A DNA stretch of 64,000 bases, taken from contig BCHU01000007.1 of the NCBI GenBank assembly GCA_001599715.1, forward strand, positions 129,586 through 193,585, in the 5' to 3' direction. The notes beneath the pieces were generated by a model. That model was given only the letters and a program-made list of their open reading frames with translations. It did no database searches and had not been told where the DNA came from. Positions 1 through 12,449 of the stretch are shown here, piece by piece (within the stretch, counting starts at the first letter, position 1; each line of letters starts with the position of its first letter). Both the position numbers and the translations under genes were made by a program. This stretch comes from Phaeotremella fagi. Taxonomy: Eukaryota > Basidiomycota > Tremellomycetes > Tremellales > Phaeotremellaceae.

Positions 1-368
1 ACTGGTTTCCAAGCTCAAATCGGGAAAAGAGTCAAACCTACGTAGTGGGAGATGTAGTCATGGACGGAGGGAGGTGGATGGTAGATTATTTGATTTGGAT
101 GCATTTGGTGTTCAAATGGATTGGTTTGAGGTTAACGTTACTTCGTTACATCAAGAAATCTTTTACAAATTCAGAATCAATATCGAATCAAAATGTTACA
201 TACGTTTTTTGAGTTCACGTCATGAGATGTAGGGAAATCAAACAATATATATATGTGTATATGTGTATATACGAAAAACAAGTCCAATCAAGAAATAAGC
301 AATAAATCAAGAAAATGCGTGTACAACGAAGAAATCAAGATATCAACCAAGCAAAACCCCATCAAAAC
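1..368. other. intergenic, left edge
   Basis: No reading frame here can be supported. The stretch lies 3' of the HoxX-like gene and contains a TA/TG dinucleotide-rich run at about 246-272, the only notable structure. Confidence 0.5.
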
Positions 369-3300
369 CTAAACTTTACCCGATAGATTAGCGAATTTAT
401 GTCTCTGTTGAAAAGATAAATTGGATTGATGACTATCAGAACTAGATTCTTCTACCGATTTCCTATTAACCCCCGCCCCCGCCACCCCACCCCCACCAGC
501 CAAACTATCATTGGCGTTATAATAACAATCAAAGATTGTTTCACCTTGATTATTGATTTTAGGTTTTTGGTATTGAAGCTGACGTTGACGTACGGCTGTC
601 GCTGCCGCTTGTTGAGGTGTTTTAGGTAGATCCCTCGTAGGTGGCGAAGAAGAGGTTGTGGATGTCGAATGTAATCTTTGAGTCCTGGTTTGATCAATGA
701 TCACTACTTCCTGTGGGATAGGGATGATTTCAGTTACTTGAATTGGATTTTCGTTTTTATCAATTGGAACTCCAACTTCATGTTCATCTTCGTGATCGCG
801 ATCGTGATCGTGATCGTGATCAATTTTTTTATTGGTCTTTTTGAATTTAAGTAAGAATTTCTTGAAAACGTTGTTTTTGTTACCGGTACCTTTTAGTGGA
901 GAAGATAACGGTGAGACATGATCGAATTCTGATGATTCCCTGATCAAACTTTTCCGTTCATGTTCGTTTGAAGTGGTCGAGGAAAACGGTGATGTCCCAG
1001 TGGCAGTGGTACCACTTCTTGGAGTTAGAACCTTTCCGTTCCCGTTCTCCGATGGTAAAGTCGCCAAGAGATCATGTTTCGAATGGTTAGGTGACCAATC
1101 CTGGAACGGTGGAGGTGTTTTCTCTCCTTCCCTCAAGTCGGGGTGAGTTGATTCCGAATGATCATGAGAATGAACGTTAGAGATCGAAGACGATCGTTTA
1201 AAAGTCGAGGTCAACGTTGAGATCGATTGGTTCTTGTTCGTCGTCGAATAAGGATAAGAGTAATTGATGATTTGACCTTCACCCTGTGAATCACCTACCC
1301 CCCTGAAATCTCTGAAAGGGATAAGAAGGATTTGAGACGAAAAGATTGATTTCGGTATTTCCATCCCAACCCATTCCCATTCTTCACCCCTTGTCCATCC
1401 AGGCGCTAAATCGAATTCTCTAGTTTCCTCCTCATCTCTATCGGGACCGTTACCCTCACCAATCAATCGATGGGGTGTATTATCAGTTTTAACTTTTCTA
1501 ATGAATTTGAATCGTCTTTCGTGATATCGTTTAGATCTTGAAGGGTGATAACAATCTAACAGCATCTGTGAAAGTTCTTCGTTTCTGTAATGAAGCAAAG
1601 GGATTTGGTTCTGGTGATACAAAGATCTTTTGTTTTCAGACATGAAATCAACCAATGACGAAGTCGTTGGAATTGGTTGATTCGATTTGGACCATTTCGC
1701 ACAATCGAATTCAGTTGAATTGATCAGACTAGCGTCGCTGTTCAAAATTCGGTTGAACCAGTTCAAAGCTATTCCATCGATTTCCTGTCTAGTCGAAAAT
1801 TCATTACCAAGTTGGATATCGACTAAACCGATTTCTTTAGCTTCTCGAGTTGAGATTGGTAACATTTCTTGAACGAGTCTTGAAGTCTGATAAGGGTTTT
1901 TCGTACGTTGTCGATAAGACCATCTGGTGTTTTCATCAGTCATCAGGCCCAACTCATTTGGAGTGAAAGAGAGTTTCACTTACGTATGGAATTCAGATCC
2001 ATGAAGACCCATAGCTCGATAAGCAGGATTCAAAACCACATTACCAGCTGACATGACAACGTCACAAGCAGCAGCTAGAGCGACACCACCAGCAGCGGCG
2101 TTACCACGTAAACAAGCGACCGTGACGATATCACGCGAACAAAGTGGTTCGACATCTTTCAAGAACGCCGATCGTTCTTTCGAAACGTCACCAACGAGGA
2201 ATTCAACGATATCATCGATAGCGTTGATGTTGGCCCATGTTTCGTCGGCTGGGTTCTCGGCGTTTTCGATAATGTTCAATGCTACGCCGTTGGAGAAGTA
2301 GTTTCCTCCCTGATACAACGATTTAGTCTGATGAAGATTGATTCAAAATTGCGACTCACCATTAGACATAACAGTTTGACGTTACCTCTACCACTCTCCG
2401 TAGCCCAAATCAGAGCTTCAAGTAAAAGTTTACAGTTTTCAGTGGAACATGCTCCGTTACTGAAAGTACGAATCAGCAAAAATGACCTCTCGTCAAAAAG
2501 AGAGAAAGTGACCCACTAGAAATCGAAATAAACCAATTGAGCAAGTGAACCATTAGTGTTAACAGTCCTAACGAAAACCTGTTGCCAACTATCGGCAACC
2601 TCCCTAAATTCACTCTGTCTCCATTCCTGAACCTCAACCATGGAAGCTGGATCAACAATCTTCAAAACATCACCAAAACTGATTTTAGGATTCAAAGCGT
2701 TTGATTTCCCCTTTTTGGGGATTCTGGCATGAGTGATCCAAATGGCCTCACCGTCACCGTTACCGTTGGATTTAGTTTTAAACAAAACTGCACCTGATCT
2801 TTGAGCGATGATCGTACCCAACGGAACATCTTTCCAAGATTTCCAACCTCGTCTCATGTAGAGATTGTTGGGTATCAAAGAATAGTTCTTCTCGAGATGA
2901 CAGTCGTAGATGAAAACAAAGGATTCTTTGATACCCATCGTTGCACCTGGTTGTGAATCCCCACAATTGATGATTCGAACGATATCGTTCGTATAGTGAA
3001 GATTGAAATCAACACGTCGTTTCGAAGGTGGAATCAAAGGTCTTTCCAAAGTTTCCCCACCCATGAAACCTAAATTACGAGAAACACATTCCAAACCCCA
3101 ATGTTTTTTTGGATGAATCCCTTCAACTCCAATGGAAGTTTCCTGATCAACAGAGAAATTAGGTGAATCTTGATATTGTGACCAAATCCTACATAAACCA
3201 GTATGAACAGCTTTAACGGCAGCGCTAGCGACTAAACCTTGATAAAGAGAGGATTTGGTGGTAACCTTGATATCAGGTAATTCGAATTGATCGAATGCCC

Positions 3301-3826
3301 AAATAGGTCCTCCGTCAAGATGTTCTTCAGCTTGGAGAAAGGTTACACCCCAATGAGATCTTTGGTTGGGGGTTGATGAGGGTGAGGGATTGGGTGATAA
3401 GAGAGTTTGGAGGGCGGTGGTTGAATCTTGATCAGATCCTGTGTCGCCTAGTAGAACCCAATCAAGGGCTGAAGGACCGGCGTCACCTGGTGCACCGGGA
3501 TGTAAGATCAAAGTGATCACCTAAAACACGTTAGTCTATCCGCCTTGACAACCAAAGCTCTAGTTCCCACTTACACTCTTCCAAATCAAATCTGGTACCC
3601 TCTTCGTTAAAAACGGACAAACCACAAAATCAGGTTTAAACCTTTCAAACCCCTCAATCATGTCTTGTTCACAAGTCGCGAATTGGATAGAGAGATTGGT
3701 GAATCCATAATCTTTTAGATGGGTGACGACACGTTGGGAGAGGGAGTTGTAGGCTGTGATGAGGATTAGGAGTTTACGGGTTAGGAGTTGGGGAGGTGGA
3801 GTTGGGAGTGGGAGTGGGGGTGTCAT
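369..3826 (-). CDS. HoxX-like formyltransferase / enoyl-CoA hydratase fusion with long disordered C-terminal tail
   Basis: Five exons: 3826-3575, 3520-2517, 2459-2360, 2309-1984 and 1923-369. All four introns (50-60 nt) have clean GT/AG ends and the joined frame is 1,078 residues. The N-terminal third is a formyltransferase-like domain with the hydrolase motif LHPGAPGDAG near residue 90 and WGVTFLQAEEHLDGGPIWA about 50 residues later. The second part is a crotonase domain (FDFYNGACST, GGNYFSNGVALN, RGNAAAGGVALA, MGLHGSEFHTWS). This order matches HoxX, which in hydrogen bacteria makes CO from a one-carbon donor for NiFe-hydrogenase maturation. A yeast has no such hydrogenase, so the role here is unknown. 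Roughly the last 380 residues are low complexity, with Ser/Thr-rich stretches, an HDHDHDHD-type run and basic patches. The whole-protein family call is firm; the reaction in this host is not. Confidence 0.85.
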
Positions 3827-4964
3827 TTTTGGATGGTGGTGGTGGGTGGATGGAAGAAGAGAATTGAGATTTTGGGATAAGGTTTTAGGGGGAGGTGTGT
3901 GTGTCTGACGATCTGATTGATCAGTTTAATTAATCACACGAATTGAAGGGGAGGTTAGGGGTACTCACATCCAATATAGGAGGGAAAAACGATGTAATCA
4001 GAATCAGAATTCACAAGTTCACACGACGACTTATAGGTGAAGAAAAGAGGTGCTAGTGAATGAAAAACACAAAAACAAAAAGGCAAGTTCGAGCACTCAA
4101 AATATGAACGAAAATAGAATGGACCAGTGTGTACATGGGAGTGTCTCCTACCTCCCCCCTACAGCTACAGCTACAGCTATGCTGAGACATAATGCGGGGA
4201 AAGGGAAGATACTACATCCCAAGTTAATTTAAACGTTACGTTATCCCCCTATAAAACTAAAACTAAGTACTTGTACGTTACTTTTAAGTTAATTCCTAAG
4301 CCACATTCTAAGCCACTTTACTAAATTCATCCATCCCCCATTCTTCTTACCCTATTCAATCGTAATCTGCATCCTGGATTCGTAAGTAGCAGTAGCTGCG
4401 AGAAGATCCTATGTTTCGGGAGTACAGTATGCTGAGTGATGAACGTATTTGGAAGTTCAAGAGAGTGACTTTGAGTGATCACTCTGTCTCGGGTAGCTGG
4501 ACTAGTACTAGCTAAGTAGGTGGTATATCTTTATGGCTGGTCTCAGTTTATCCTATGCATTGCATCGAAACACAAGGAGAAGTAGATCCTACTGTAGAGC
4601 TATAATAGCTATGCTGAGAGATACTGTATGCTGTCATAAGGCTGACCATTCAGTTGTTATTACTTATACTCTTACAAATACTTGTACTTTCTCACCACAC
4701 CCAGGTCCAACTCACTCTTTCACCTGATCCAATTCAATACCAAATTGAATACTAACTTACCAATAGATTAATACTTTCTGGGGTTAAGGTAACAAGCAAA
4801 TTGAATCTAATCTTAACCCTTACCCGAAAAGCTTTACGGCATTAAGGTTACAGACAGAGGTGTACGTTAACTTACAGGTTACAACTATCTTCATTTCGAC
4901 AACAATCTATAGGTTAAGTAAAGTACTCTATAGCAAAACATGTAACTAATCATTTCAACTCCAT
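3827..4964. other. 1.1-kb intergenic region
   Basis: This lies upstream of the HoxX-like gene and downstream of the next gene. Short open frames exist but have no family signature or plausible splice joins. A short CTACAG repeat sits near 4160-4180. No RNA gene is visible. Confidence 0.5.
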
Positions 4965-6141
4965 CTATCCTCTACCTTTAATACCTTCAAAAGTCATTGT
5001 CTAAGATTCAATCAGTTCAGACCCATACCTTCCGAGATTGACTTACAACGCGTGTAGCCGTTCCGAAAACACTCATAAACTTATCTGCATCCCCTGTAAG
5101 CACGAGGATGTCTATACGAAACGCAGATGATCAGAGATGAATCAGGTTCTATAACCAACTAACATTACACTTACCGCCAAGTAACAACAATTCAGTCTTG
5201 GCAGTTGCACCGTTATTATTGATCCAATACGGGGTAAGACTATTGGAAACAGGATCAAATGACCACTAGAATCGACAATATTTCAGTCATTTTCTCAGAT
5301 AGAAGAAAACGCTTCAAGACACCTACGATTGAATCCTCAACATCTTGGACGATACCTGTAGCCGCAGTGAAGGCGTTACCAACATTTGAAAAAGGTGGTG
5401 AACCAGGTGGTGCTATGGTGTCGTGTATCAGCTTGTGAACATCGAATACCACTACAAAAATGTAAAAAAACATACTACGAGCAGCAGCAGGAGCTATATA
5501 AACGTAATTATAACTCCCACTTAAAAGGTCATCGTTGGTATTAGCGTATCCAGTTACTAAATACTAATCAACGAAATGTTTTTCACGTCAATCTTGACAT
5601 ACCAGCACCGATAAACAAAAATATCGACGTTCTCGTACTTGGATCGATATAAATGGTGAGTCCCTCAGTGATCGATGAAGGACTAGCCAAGAAATTAAGA
5701 ACGAGAGCGGAGTCTATTGACTAAAAGTAATATATTTTCAGTCTAGATCCTTGCGACCCACTTACACCTATACCCCCATATTCACCGAATGCATTTAGTG
5801 ACGAAGAGAGATAACCCAGTTGACCACCCTCATCAGAAACAATCACATGGCCTGTATAACTATTCACCCATATCAACCATCTTTCTTCAAAAAATCGAAA
5901 GAGGAGAGACGTACTACTGATTAACACCACCACTAGCCCGAGTCTTGAAACGCGGTTTCAAAATCGGTAAACCCAAAATCAAACATTCAGCGTTGGTGTA
6001 ACATCTACGAGGTCTTTCTCGGGTTATCAAATGGGATGAGTTGGGAGGGGGGTTAATGGAGAGTGGGATTGGGGCGGTGGGGGTGGGGAAAGGGGATGTG
6101 AAGGGGAGTAGGAGGAGGGGGAGGAGGGTTTTGGATAGCAT
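4965..6141 (-). CDS. predicted secreted protein, function unknown (9 exons)
   Basis: The start at 6141 opens a strong signal peptide (MLSKTLLPLLLLPF) followed by a Pro/Thr-rich linker. My join is 6141-5915, 5859-5766, 5720-5603, 5556-5476, 5412-5327, 5265-5175, 5111-5047 and 5000-4965, giving 265 residues in frame; the eight exons are separated by seven introns of 45-63 nt. Readable segments include YYTGHVIVSDEGG, LGYLSSSLNAFGEYG, PPGSPPFSNVGNAFTAATG, SIWSFDPVSNSLTPYWIN and LVLTGDADKF. These look like the globular secreted proteins of unknown function common in tremellomycetes, but I cannot name the family. The acceptor at 5413 was chosen over a nearer AG because the nearer one would leave a 24-nt intron. 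The last intron (5001-5046) is inferred from its strong GTAAGT and branch site; without it the protein would end at about 5017. Confidence 0.65.
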
Positions 6142-6368
6142 GTTTGGGAGGTGTAGTTTGAGAAAGAAGAAGTTGAAGTTGAAGAGAGAAGGTATTAATT
6201 GCTTACTCTTATACTTATACCACAAATCAGTCGCGTCAACCGTCCTTTGATTTCATTAAGCACAGACCTATGATGAAGGTCAACGTCTGTGCGTTCGATC
6301 ACCACCACCAAGATCAGAATAATGATAATAATGCATGGTATAAACAATAACATAGATACAACAGTCAC

Positions 6369-9300
6369 TCAATCACTATCAGATAACTCAATCTAATTGT
6401 CATATCAGTACCACCCCAATACCTCACTCACAGGTTTAGCTTTCCCTTTAGTAAACGTCAACTGAGTTTGGGTCTGTTTAGGAACGACTTTGCCAGTTTT
6501 CTTAACAGCTACAGGTCTAGTTTTTGAACTAGCGGCAGTGGCAGCGGGTTTCTTCGGTGGAGCCCTAGATTTCTTGACGGGTATAACCTCTTCCTCATCT
6601 TCATCTGAATTTTCATCTTCGTCAAACTACTCTGTTCAGCTTTGGTCTTCATCGGTAAGTTTAACTTACTAATGGAGTTTGTTGTTTCTTGCCCTTAGCT
6701 GTGGGTTTAGTGTTTTTACCTTTCGATTTCGGTTTCAGAGAGACATCAGAATCGACTTCCATCCTACCAGTCAATCAGCCACAACAAAAGCGTTTGACTC
6801 ACGGTTCATCGTCATCAGCAACTTCATATTTCGGTCAGCTATCAAGTCGAATAACGAAAAAAAGTCCACTTAACTCATACTATCTTCATCTGAATCTTTA
6901 TTTTGCGTTTTCTTCCCCTACATCAATATAAGCATCCATCCTGTAAGTCACTACACCAACCTTCTTCTGATCCCTAGCTTGATCATTAGCCACTCGAGTA
7001 GCTTCATATTGAGTAGAAGCACTAAAAACGTAATCAAATCAGCATTGCCACTTCCCTAACTAAAACCAAAACATACACTTCTCTAGCTCTTGCCATCTAT
7101 TCATCCGTCAGTCCAGTGAAAACATTACACAGAAAGACCAAAACCCACATGTTCCTCGACGTCATCCTCAGTAACCTCATTCTTTCTAGTTTCTTTACCA
7201 ACGAATTTAAGTGTCTCAGCGACGAAACTAGAGAATCAACATCAGTTATCAAGACACCAACAACGACTCACTCTTTGATAGCGTCTTTATCGCCTTTATC
7301 GACGAATCTCATTACAGCATCTTCCAAACCGTTAGCAACCAAGACATCCAAACTCTGAGCTTGAAGATATTGTTTGACCAAACTGGCCATTTTCAATTTA
7401 GATAATCGGTCATTGGCAGTCATAGCGGCTGCATCTTCGTTGTTCCAATCTTCGTCGTCATCGTCTTCAGGCATCGTTGGATCGTTTTTAGTTTCTGTCG
7501 TGATTCATCAGTCATGTCCAGTGTAGTGCCGAACACTCACTTCTCTCACTTATCTTCTTTCTTCGATAATATTGTAAAATATCCCTGGGGTTGGCAACTC
7601 TGCCAATGAAATCTTGACCGAAACGAACTGGATTAGTCATCTCTTTAGCTTCAGATGTTTCGACCTAACCACTATCGTATCAGCTTTAACTCCATGCCAA
7701 GTGAATGTAACACACCTTAAGTCTTATCAACGGCAACATCATCTCATCGGTTGAATCTTCATGACTCTCGTCCCATCTCAATTGAGCTTTCTCGATCAGT
7801 TGTTCAACCTAAGTACATGAACTGTTAGGACGTCACATCATGGACATAGATGACAACCCACCTGACGACGTAAAAACGCAGTGATAGTGTCCTTATCCTC
7901 TAAATCAACTTTATTCTCCTCGTTCTCAGCGATTTCAGTAAGAACGACTTCATCAAGTTCAAAAGGTCTAACTGTTTTAAGTGGGATCTCAGCGATTTGG
8001 AATTGTGAACCTTGAATAGAAAGTATTCCAACGTGTCTAGAATCGTCTTATCAATAAAATGAAAACCCGAGAATAATAATCAAAGGCACCCACTTTGGTA
8101 ACGCTTCACCGGGAGCTAAACTCGTAGCAACTGATGAACCAGGTTGAGTAATGTAGTAATCTTTCCCTTCGACTTTTTCTGGCCAAATCCTACAATCATG
8201 TTCATGGCCCCAAACGACCAATTTAATGGAATCGTCAAACATCCCTTCAGGAACTGATTGTTGAGGACCATGTTTGACTCTAAACCCTAGTTAACCCATC
8301 TATTCATCAAACGACCAACGACATACCGATTCTGATGTATCAACAGCATATTGAACCAATCGTCTTCCCCAACATCTCCACCTTCAGGCATAAACATCTT
8401 AACCCTATTACTTCGCAGTTCATAATGCATCCTTGCATCTTTAACGTTCCCAACTCCATACATGGCTAAATGTGATGAACCCTTTTTCAACAAAATCGGT
8501 CGAATCTTGATTCCCTTTTCGGAATCTTCGTTGACGGGTTGAAGAGCTTCGTCAGCTATCAAATCGACTTTCCCGAAATAATTCAAAACGCCTGAAACTG
8601 ATAATACGTCTAGGGCACAGAGGGCACCTTCCTGAGAATTGGGTCAGTCTCCGTGTGTCCACAGCTCATAAGGAGTGACTGACAGGTCCTGTACCTTGAG
8701 GATCATCGTGATTACCGTGAATAGAGAAGACTGGTATTGCGACGTTCAAATTTGGATCTTCGTAATTGACAGCTGGGAATCTGGGTAAAATCAAAGTCAA
8801 CAAATGTAGACGAAATCTTGCGCTTAAAACCCCGACGAAACCTACGAGAAACCAGGAGTATTCCCTTGCATAGGATCACTAAGAAGTTCGACCTATCCAA
8901 TGATCAGTGAAAAGCCAATATAGACCCCAACTATGACCCAACCCACGGAAATAGGTTTATCCCCCAAAGTATATTCCCGTAACAAAGCTATAGTCTGATG
9001 AACGCAAGCTCTAGAAGGTCGATTCTCATGAAACAAATCTCCAGCCAACAGTATGAAATCTACATCGGCCGCTCGACCTATTTCTAAAATCTCGCGGAAG
9101 GTGTTGATAGCGTCTTGACCTCTTATTGGATCTTTCTCGGCGTAACCTATATGATTATCTGTTGCTAGGAGGATTCGGAAACAGCTTTGGGTTTTGGTGA
9201 GTTGGAGCTACAGGTGGGGAGGGGAGTAGGCTTACTTGTCGGGATCTGGTTTTGTTAGTATTGGATTTGGGTTGGGGATGGGACTTACTTTGTTGAACTA

Positions 9301-9443
9301 TACTGGGGGATATTTCGATTTCATCACTGGTTGAAGGGGAGTTAGATGTTGATGGAGGTTGAGGGTGAGATTGGGAGGGGGTCGACTTACGAAGCAGCTC
9401 TTGATCTACCTGATGGATCTATAGGTGTCTGAGAAGGAGCCAT
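6369..9443 (-). CDS. MRE11: MRE11 double-strand-break repair nuclease
   Basis: Mn-dependent nuclease of the Mre11-Rad50-Nbs1 complex, which senses and trims DNA ends in the nucleus. All phosphoesterase motifs are readable: [37 protein letters not shown] and VWGHEHDC, then the capping region ([25 protein letters not shown] end motif read as [15 protein letters not shown]). An acidic segment and a Lys/Ser-rich tail follow. There are about 15 exons. The first ones are 9443-9391, 9326-9289, 9245-9236 (only 10 nt), 9184-8947, 8892-8846, 8780-8684, 8631-8327 and 8279-8094. A final intron of about 41 nt is inferred just before the end, giving the terminus IELSDSD with the stop at 6369; without it the frame would stop at 6405. 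Joins between about 7140 and 6480 are less certain. The gene is divergent from NSE4 across 223 bp. Confidence 0.93.
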
Positions 9444-9666
9444 CTTGTGATGATGACAGTAAGATGATGATAGATGTTGAAATCGATCAAAAGTGTACTT
9501 AGTTGGTGGTTGACTGGACTGCATTGACATTTGTTTCAGGAACACTATCTTCAACACCGTACTATCGGGTAACAGTGAACCGATATCTATCAATCACTAT
9601 TTTACGCGTCTTACTCTGAATTTTCATCAACAACATCAAGAAGAACTGCAAGAACAAGTAGAGAAG
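9444..9666. promoter_or_regulatory. shared MRE11/NSE4 bidirectional promoter with MCB-like site
   Basis: A 223-bp gap separates the start codons of two divergent DNA-repair genes. ACGCGT at 9604-9609 matches the MluI cell-cycle box that MBF uses in ascomycete yeasts to drive G1/S genes. The match is seen; function in this species is inferred. Confidence 0.45.
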
Positions 9667-11156
9667 ATGTCCAATCAAGCAGGTTCATCCTCACATCGTA
9701 CTACTGCAATCACTCAAAATGGTCATGGTCACAGTAACGGTCATACCCAGACCCAAAGAAAGAGAGCTCACATAGAATTAGAGGACATGTTCACCACACA
9801 GAGTACAGAGGAGAAGAAGAAATACAGTAGAGATTTCAGAGCGTTGCAGATGAAAGCTGATGGTTGGTACATTCTTTTGGGAATGATGTTTCAACATACT
9901 GATGAGATCGCTTTGACTGTAGAACAAAAAACCAATATCCAAAACACCGATACTAAAGCTTTGATCAATACTCTTATCAAAGGTGATAAACTGTTTATGA
10001 ACGGTGAGACCAATTTGTTTTTGTTTGAAGACTGATACTAACGGATGATCAGCCGTTCATGACGCTTCATTAGCAACCTTAGATGCTAGATTGATCCAAA
10101 CGACGACAGAAACAGCAGCGGGACTAGCTAGGAATATGAGAATAGACAATAACGCCTTTGACGTTGATGAATGGTTACTTCGGTAGGTCCCTGATGATTA
10201 CCACTTTCTCCCAACCTAACTTTTATGTCTCAGTGTTAGACAAAAACTCGGAATCACTTCATCTGGATTCATCGATTCACAAGAAGACGACGATGACGTT
10301 GATGAACTTGAAGAAGATTCTTATGAACGTTCGAGCCAACGTCGGAAACGCACTAAAACTAAACATGTTCAAGGGGAGTTGGGTGATTGGGAATCTATCG
10401 GTTGGATGGCTGTCGGTCTATCTAGACGAGTAATCGGTGTTGAATTCATGTAGGTCCTACGAGTGTATACTTAACTCATATCGTCATCCAGGTCCGGTCC
10501 TTTATCTATAGAACATAAGAAAAGAGTCGTGGCGAGACGTCAAAAAGCTGTTCCGCTGGCTGTTGAAGTTCGAGCAGAAGAAATTCAGGTTACTGGTAAA
10601 TCTAATAAAAGCGATACAGTCAGTAACGTCAAGGACGTAAGTGGGATTGTTATTTATTCAATTAATTAAAGTACTGACAATGGCTTTTATAGGTCAGTAA
10701 AACCCTCCAAAAATTAGATCCTCGACGTCAAGGAATCAATCTATTCAAGACGTTGATCAACCCAAATAGTTTCGGTCAGACAGTTGAGAATTTCTTCGGA
10801 ATGAGTTTTCTGATTAAAGATGGAAGAGCAAAGATTGAAGTTAGAGATGATGGCGAGGTGATGATTCGTGGGTTATTTTTCAATTGACACGAGATGTTGG
10901 AGCTGATCGGTTTTGGGTTCTTAGGTACTGAAGATCCATATGATGGTGACGATGGGGAGATTGATAAGAATCAGGCCATCATTGAATTAGATATGGAGAC
11001 TTGGAGGGTGGGTTTGACCTTTTATTTTTGGCTTTTTTGAATGGGAGACTGATTACGTGCTTATAGGAGGCGATTGAAGTTTTTAATATTACTGAATCTG
11101 CTCTACCCCATCGTGAAGAGGAGATTCCTAGAGGACCAGCTGGGACTTGGTATTAG
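9667..11156 (+). CDS. NSE4: NSE4 kleisin subunit of SMC5-SMC6 complex
   Basis: Nse4 bridges the Smc5 and Smc6 heads and is needed for recombination repair. Seven exons: 9667-10003, 10053-10182, 10234-10449, 10492-10636, 10693-10867, 10925-11007 and 11067-11156, in frame for 391 residues. The N-terminal helical part (YSRDFRALQMKADGW, HDASLATLDARL) suits the kleisin N-domain. The diagnostic C-terminal domain is clear: GWMAVGLSRRVIGVEFMSGP, then LINPNSFGQTVENFFGMSFLIKDG and the acidic, hydrophobic end. A poly-Gly/His/Gln-rich leader precedes the domain. The pairing with MRE11 over a short shared promoter suggests, but does not prove, common control. Confidence 0.92.
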
Positions 11157-11354
11157 ACCAAACTACGATATAGATGGAAGTTGGTCGTGAGATCGCATTT
11201 TGGGTATTTTGTTGTTTTATCGTTCATTGTATATATTATGCATGTGTGTAGAATTACATTAGATATCTTTATTGGTCCACCTTATTCTTTACAAATGACA
11301 GCTAGTCGTCATGAATTTTAAGTTTCTATTCCAAAGTGAATTTTAGACTTTGAC

Positions 11355-12161
11355 TTATTTATGTAAATCAGCAATAGGATTAGCATGAACTGTAACCTAA
11401 TCACCAAAAATATTATCAGCAAAATACGACACCAAAGTTAATAAAATGGAATCACCCTCTCAATCCGTATAGGTGTAATCGGTCGATTCTTCTCACCAAC
11501 AGGGGAACGTTCAATAGCGTCTAACGTGGTATCTATACCGTCGATCACCCTGTGTATGGGTAAGCAATTGTTCCTTGGTTATAGGACTTACTTTCCGAAA
11601 ATCGAGTATTTCCCATCTAAACTTGGTTGTTTGTTATACGTAATAAAGAACTATAATATCCATTTTAACAAATCTTCAGAAAAAAATTGAATTATTCTAG
11701 GACCGAAACTCGAACTGACCTGAGATTTATTGGTATCAGGACCAGAATTAGCCATAGCAACGATTCCCCTATTATTAAACTAAATCACAAAATCAACAAC
11801 TCCTCCCACACCCAAACCCAAACCCAGGACCCACCTTCAAAGTCGTCCTAATCTCATCCCCAAAAGCCCCACCCCAAATACTACTACCCCCCTTCCCATT
11901 CCCACTAGGATCACCCATCTGAACCATAAAAGTCTTGATATTCCTATGCAACAAGCACCCATCGTAATACCCCGATGCACAGAGTGCTAAGAAATTTTCT
12001 GCTGTTTTGGGAACGGCTTCGCAGAAGACTTCTATCTTTCTTTTAGCGGTGGGTTGAAGTTGGGGGGACTTACTTTTATTTCTCCTAGGGTTGTGTGTAG
12101 GGTTACTGACTTTCTTTCGGGTTAGTTTTTGGTATGTTGGGTTTGGGGGCTTGCTTACCAT
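11355..12161 (-). CDS. PPIL3: PPIL3-type cyclophilin (peptidyl-prolyl isomerase)
   Basis: Seven exons: 12161-12159 (the ATG alone), 12109-12074, 12035-11835, 11779-11720, 11650-11592, 11549-11456 and 11396-11355; 164 residues, a normal length for this small cyclophilin class. Motifs: MSVTLHTTLGEIKIEVFCE, PKTAENFLALCASGYYDG, HRNIKTFMVQMGDP (catalytic Arg and Gln present), GGSSIWGGAF, MANSGPDTNKSQFFITYNKQ and LDGKYSIFGKVIDG. The N-terminus and the GNGKGGSSIWGG loop match the spliceosome-associated PPIL3 class. The Trp that binds cyclosporin in CypA is replaced by Ser in KQPSLDGK, as is usual outside the CypA class. One intron is only 38 nt. An ATG-only reading (no first intron) would give an unrelated basic N-terminus, so the spliced start is preferred. 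Confidence 0.9.
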
Positions 12162-12449
12162 TTTAGATGGATGTTAGTGGAGAGGATGGTTTATTAGAAA
12201 CAACAATACTTTGTATGGTGGTAAACTCTAAATGACGTGTGTTTTGTTATCACCTATTTAGACTGCGTGTTATGCTTATCTTCGAAGCTGATTCTCCTTC
12301 TTTTCTCTTCTTTTCTTCTCTTCACATCATCCAAATGATAATGATGAGACTATCTCCCATCTAAACTGTAAAGCAACACAGAAGAGTCCTCTACAATAAA
12401 ATATCAAATCGTATCAGAGGCATACAACAGCAACCCCCACCAAAGGAAC
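12162..12449. promoter_or_regulatory. bidirectional promoter, cyclophilin / membrane protein
   Basis: A 288-bp gap between divergent start codons. A pyrimidine-rich run (CT repeats) at about 12290-12330 is the only clear feature. Confidence 0.4.

Noticed and set aside
5452..5475. A 24-nt intron in the secreted-protein gene (GTATGT to TTTGTAG)
   Set aside because: Too short for the spliceosome; the next AG at 5413 gives a 63-nt intron with a good branch site and the right frame.
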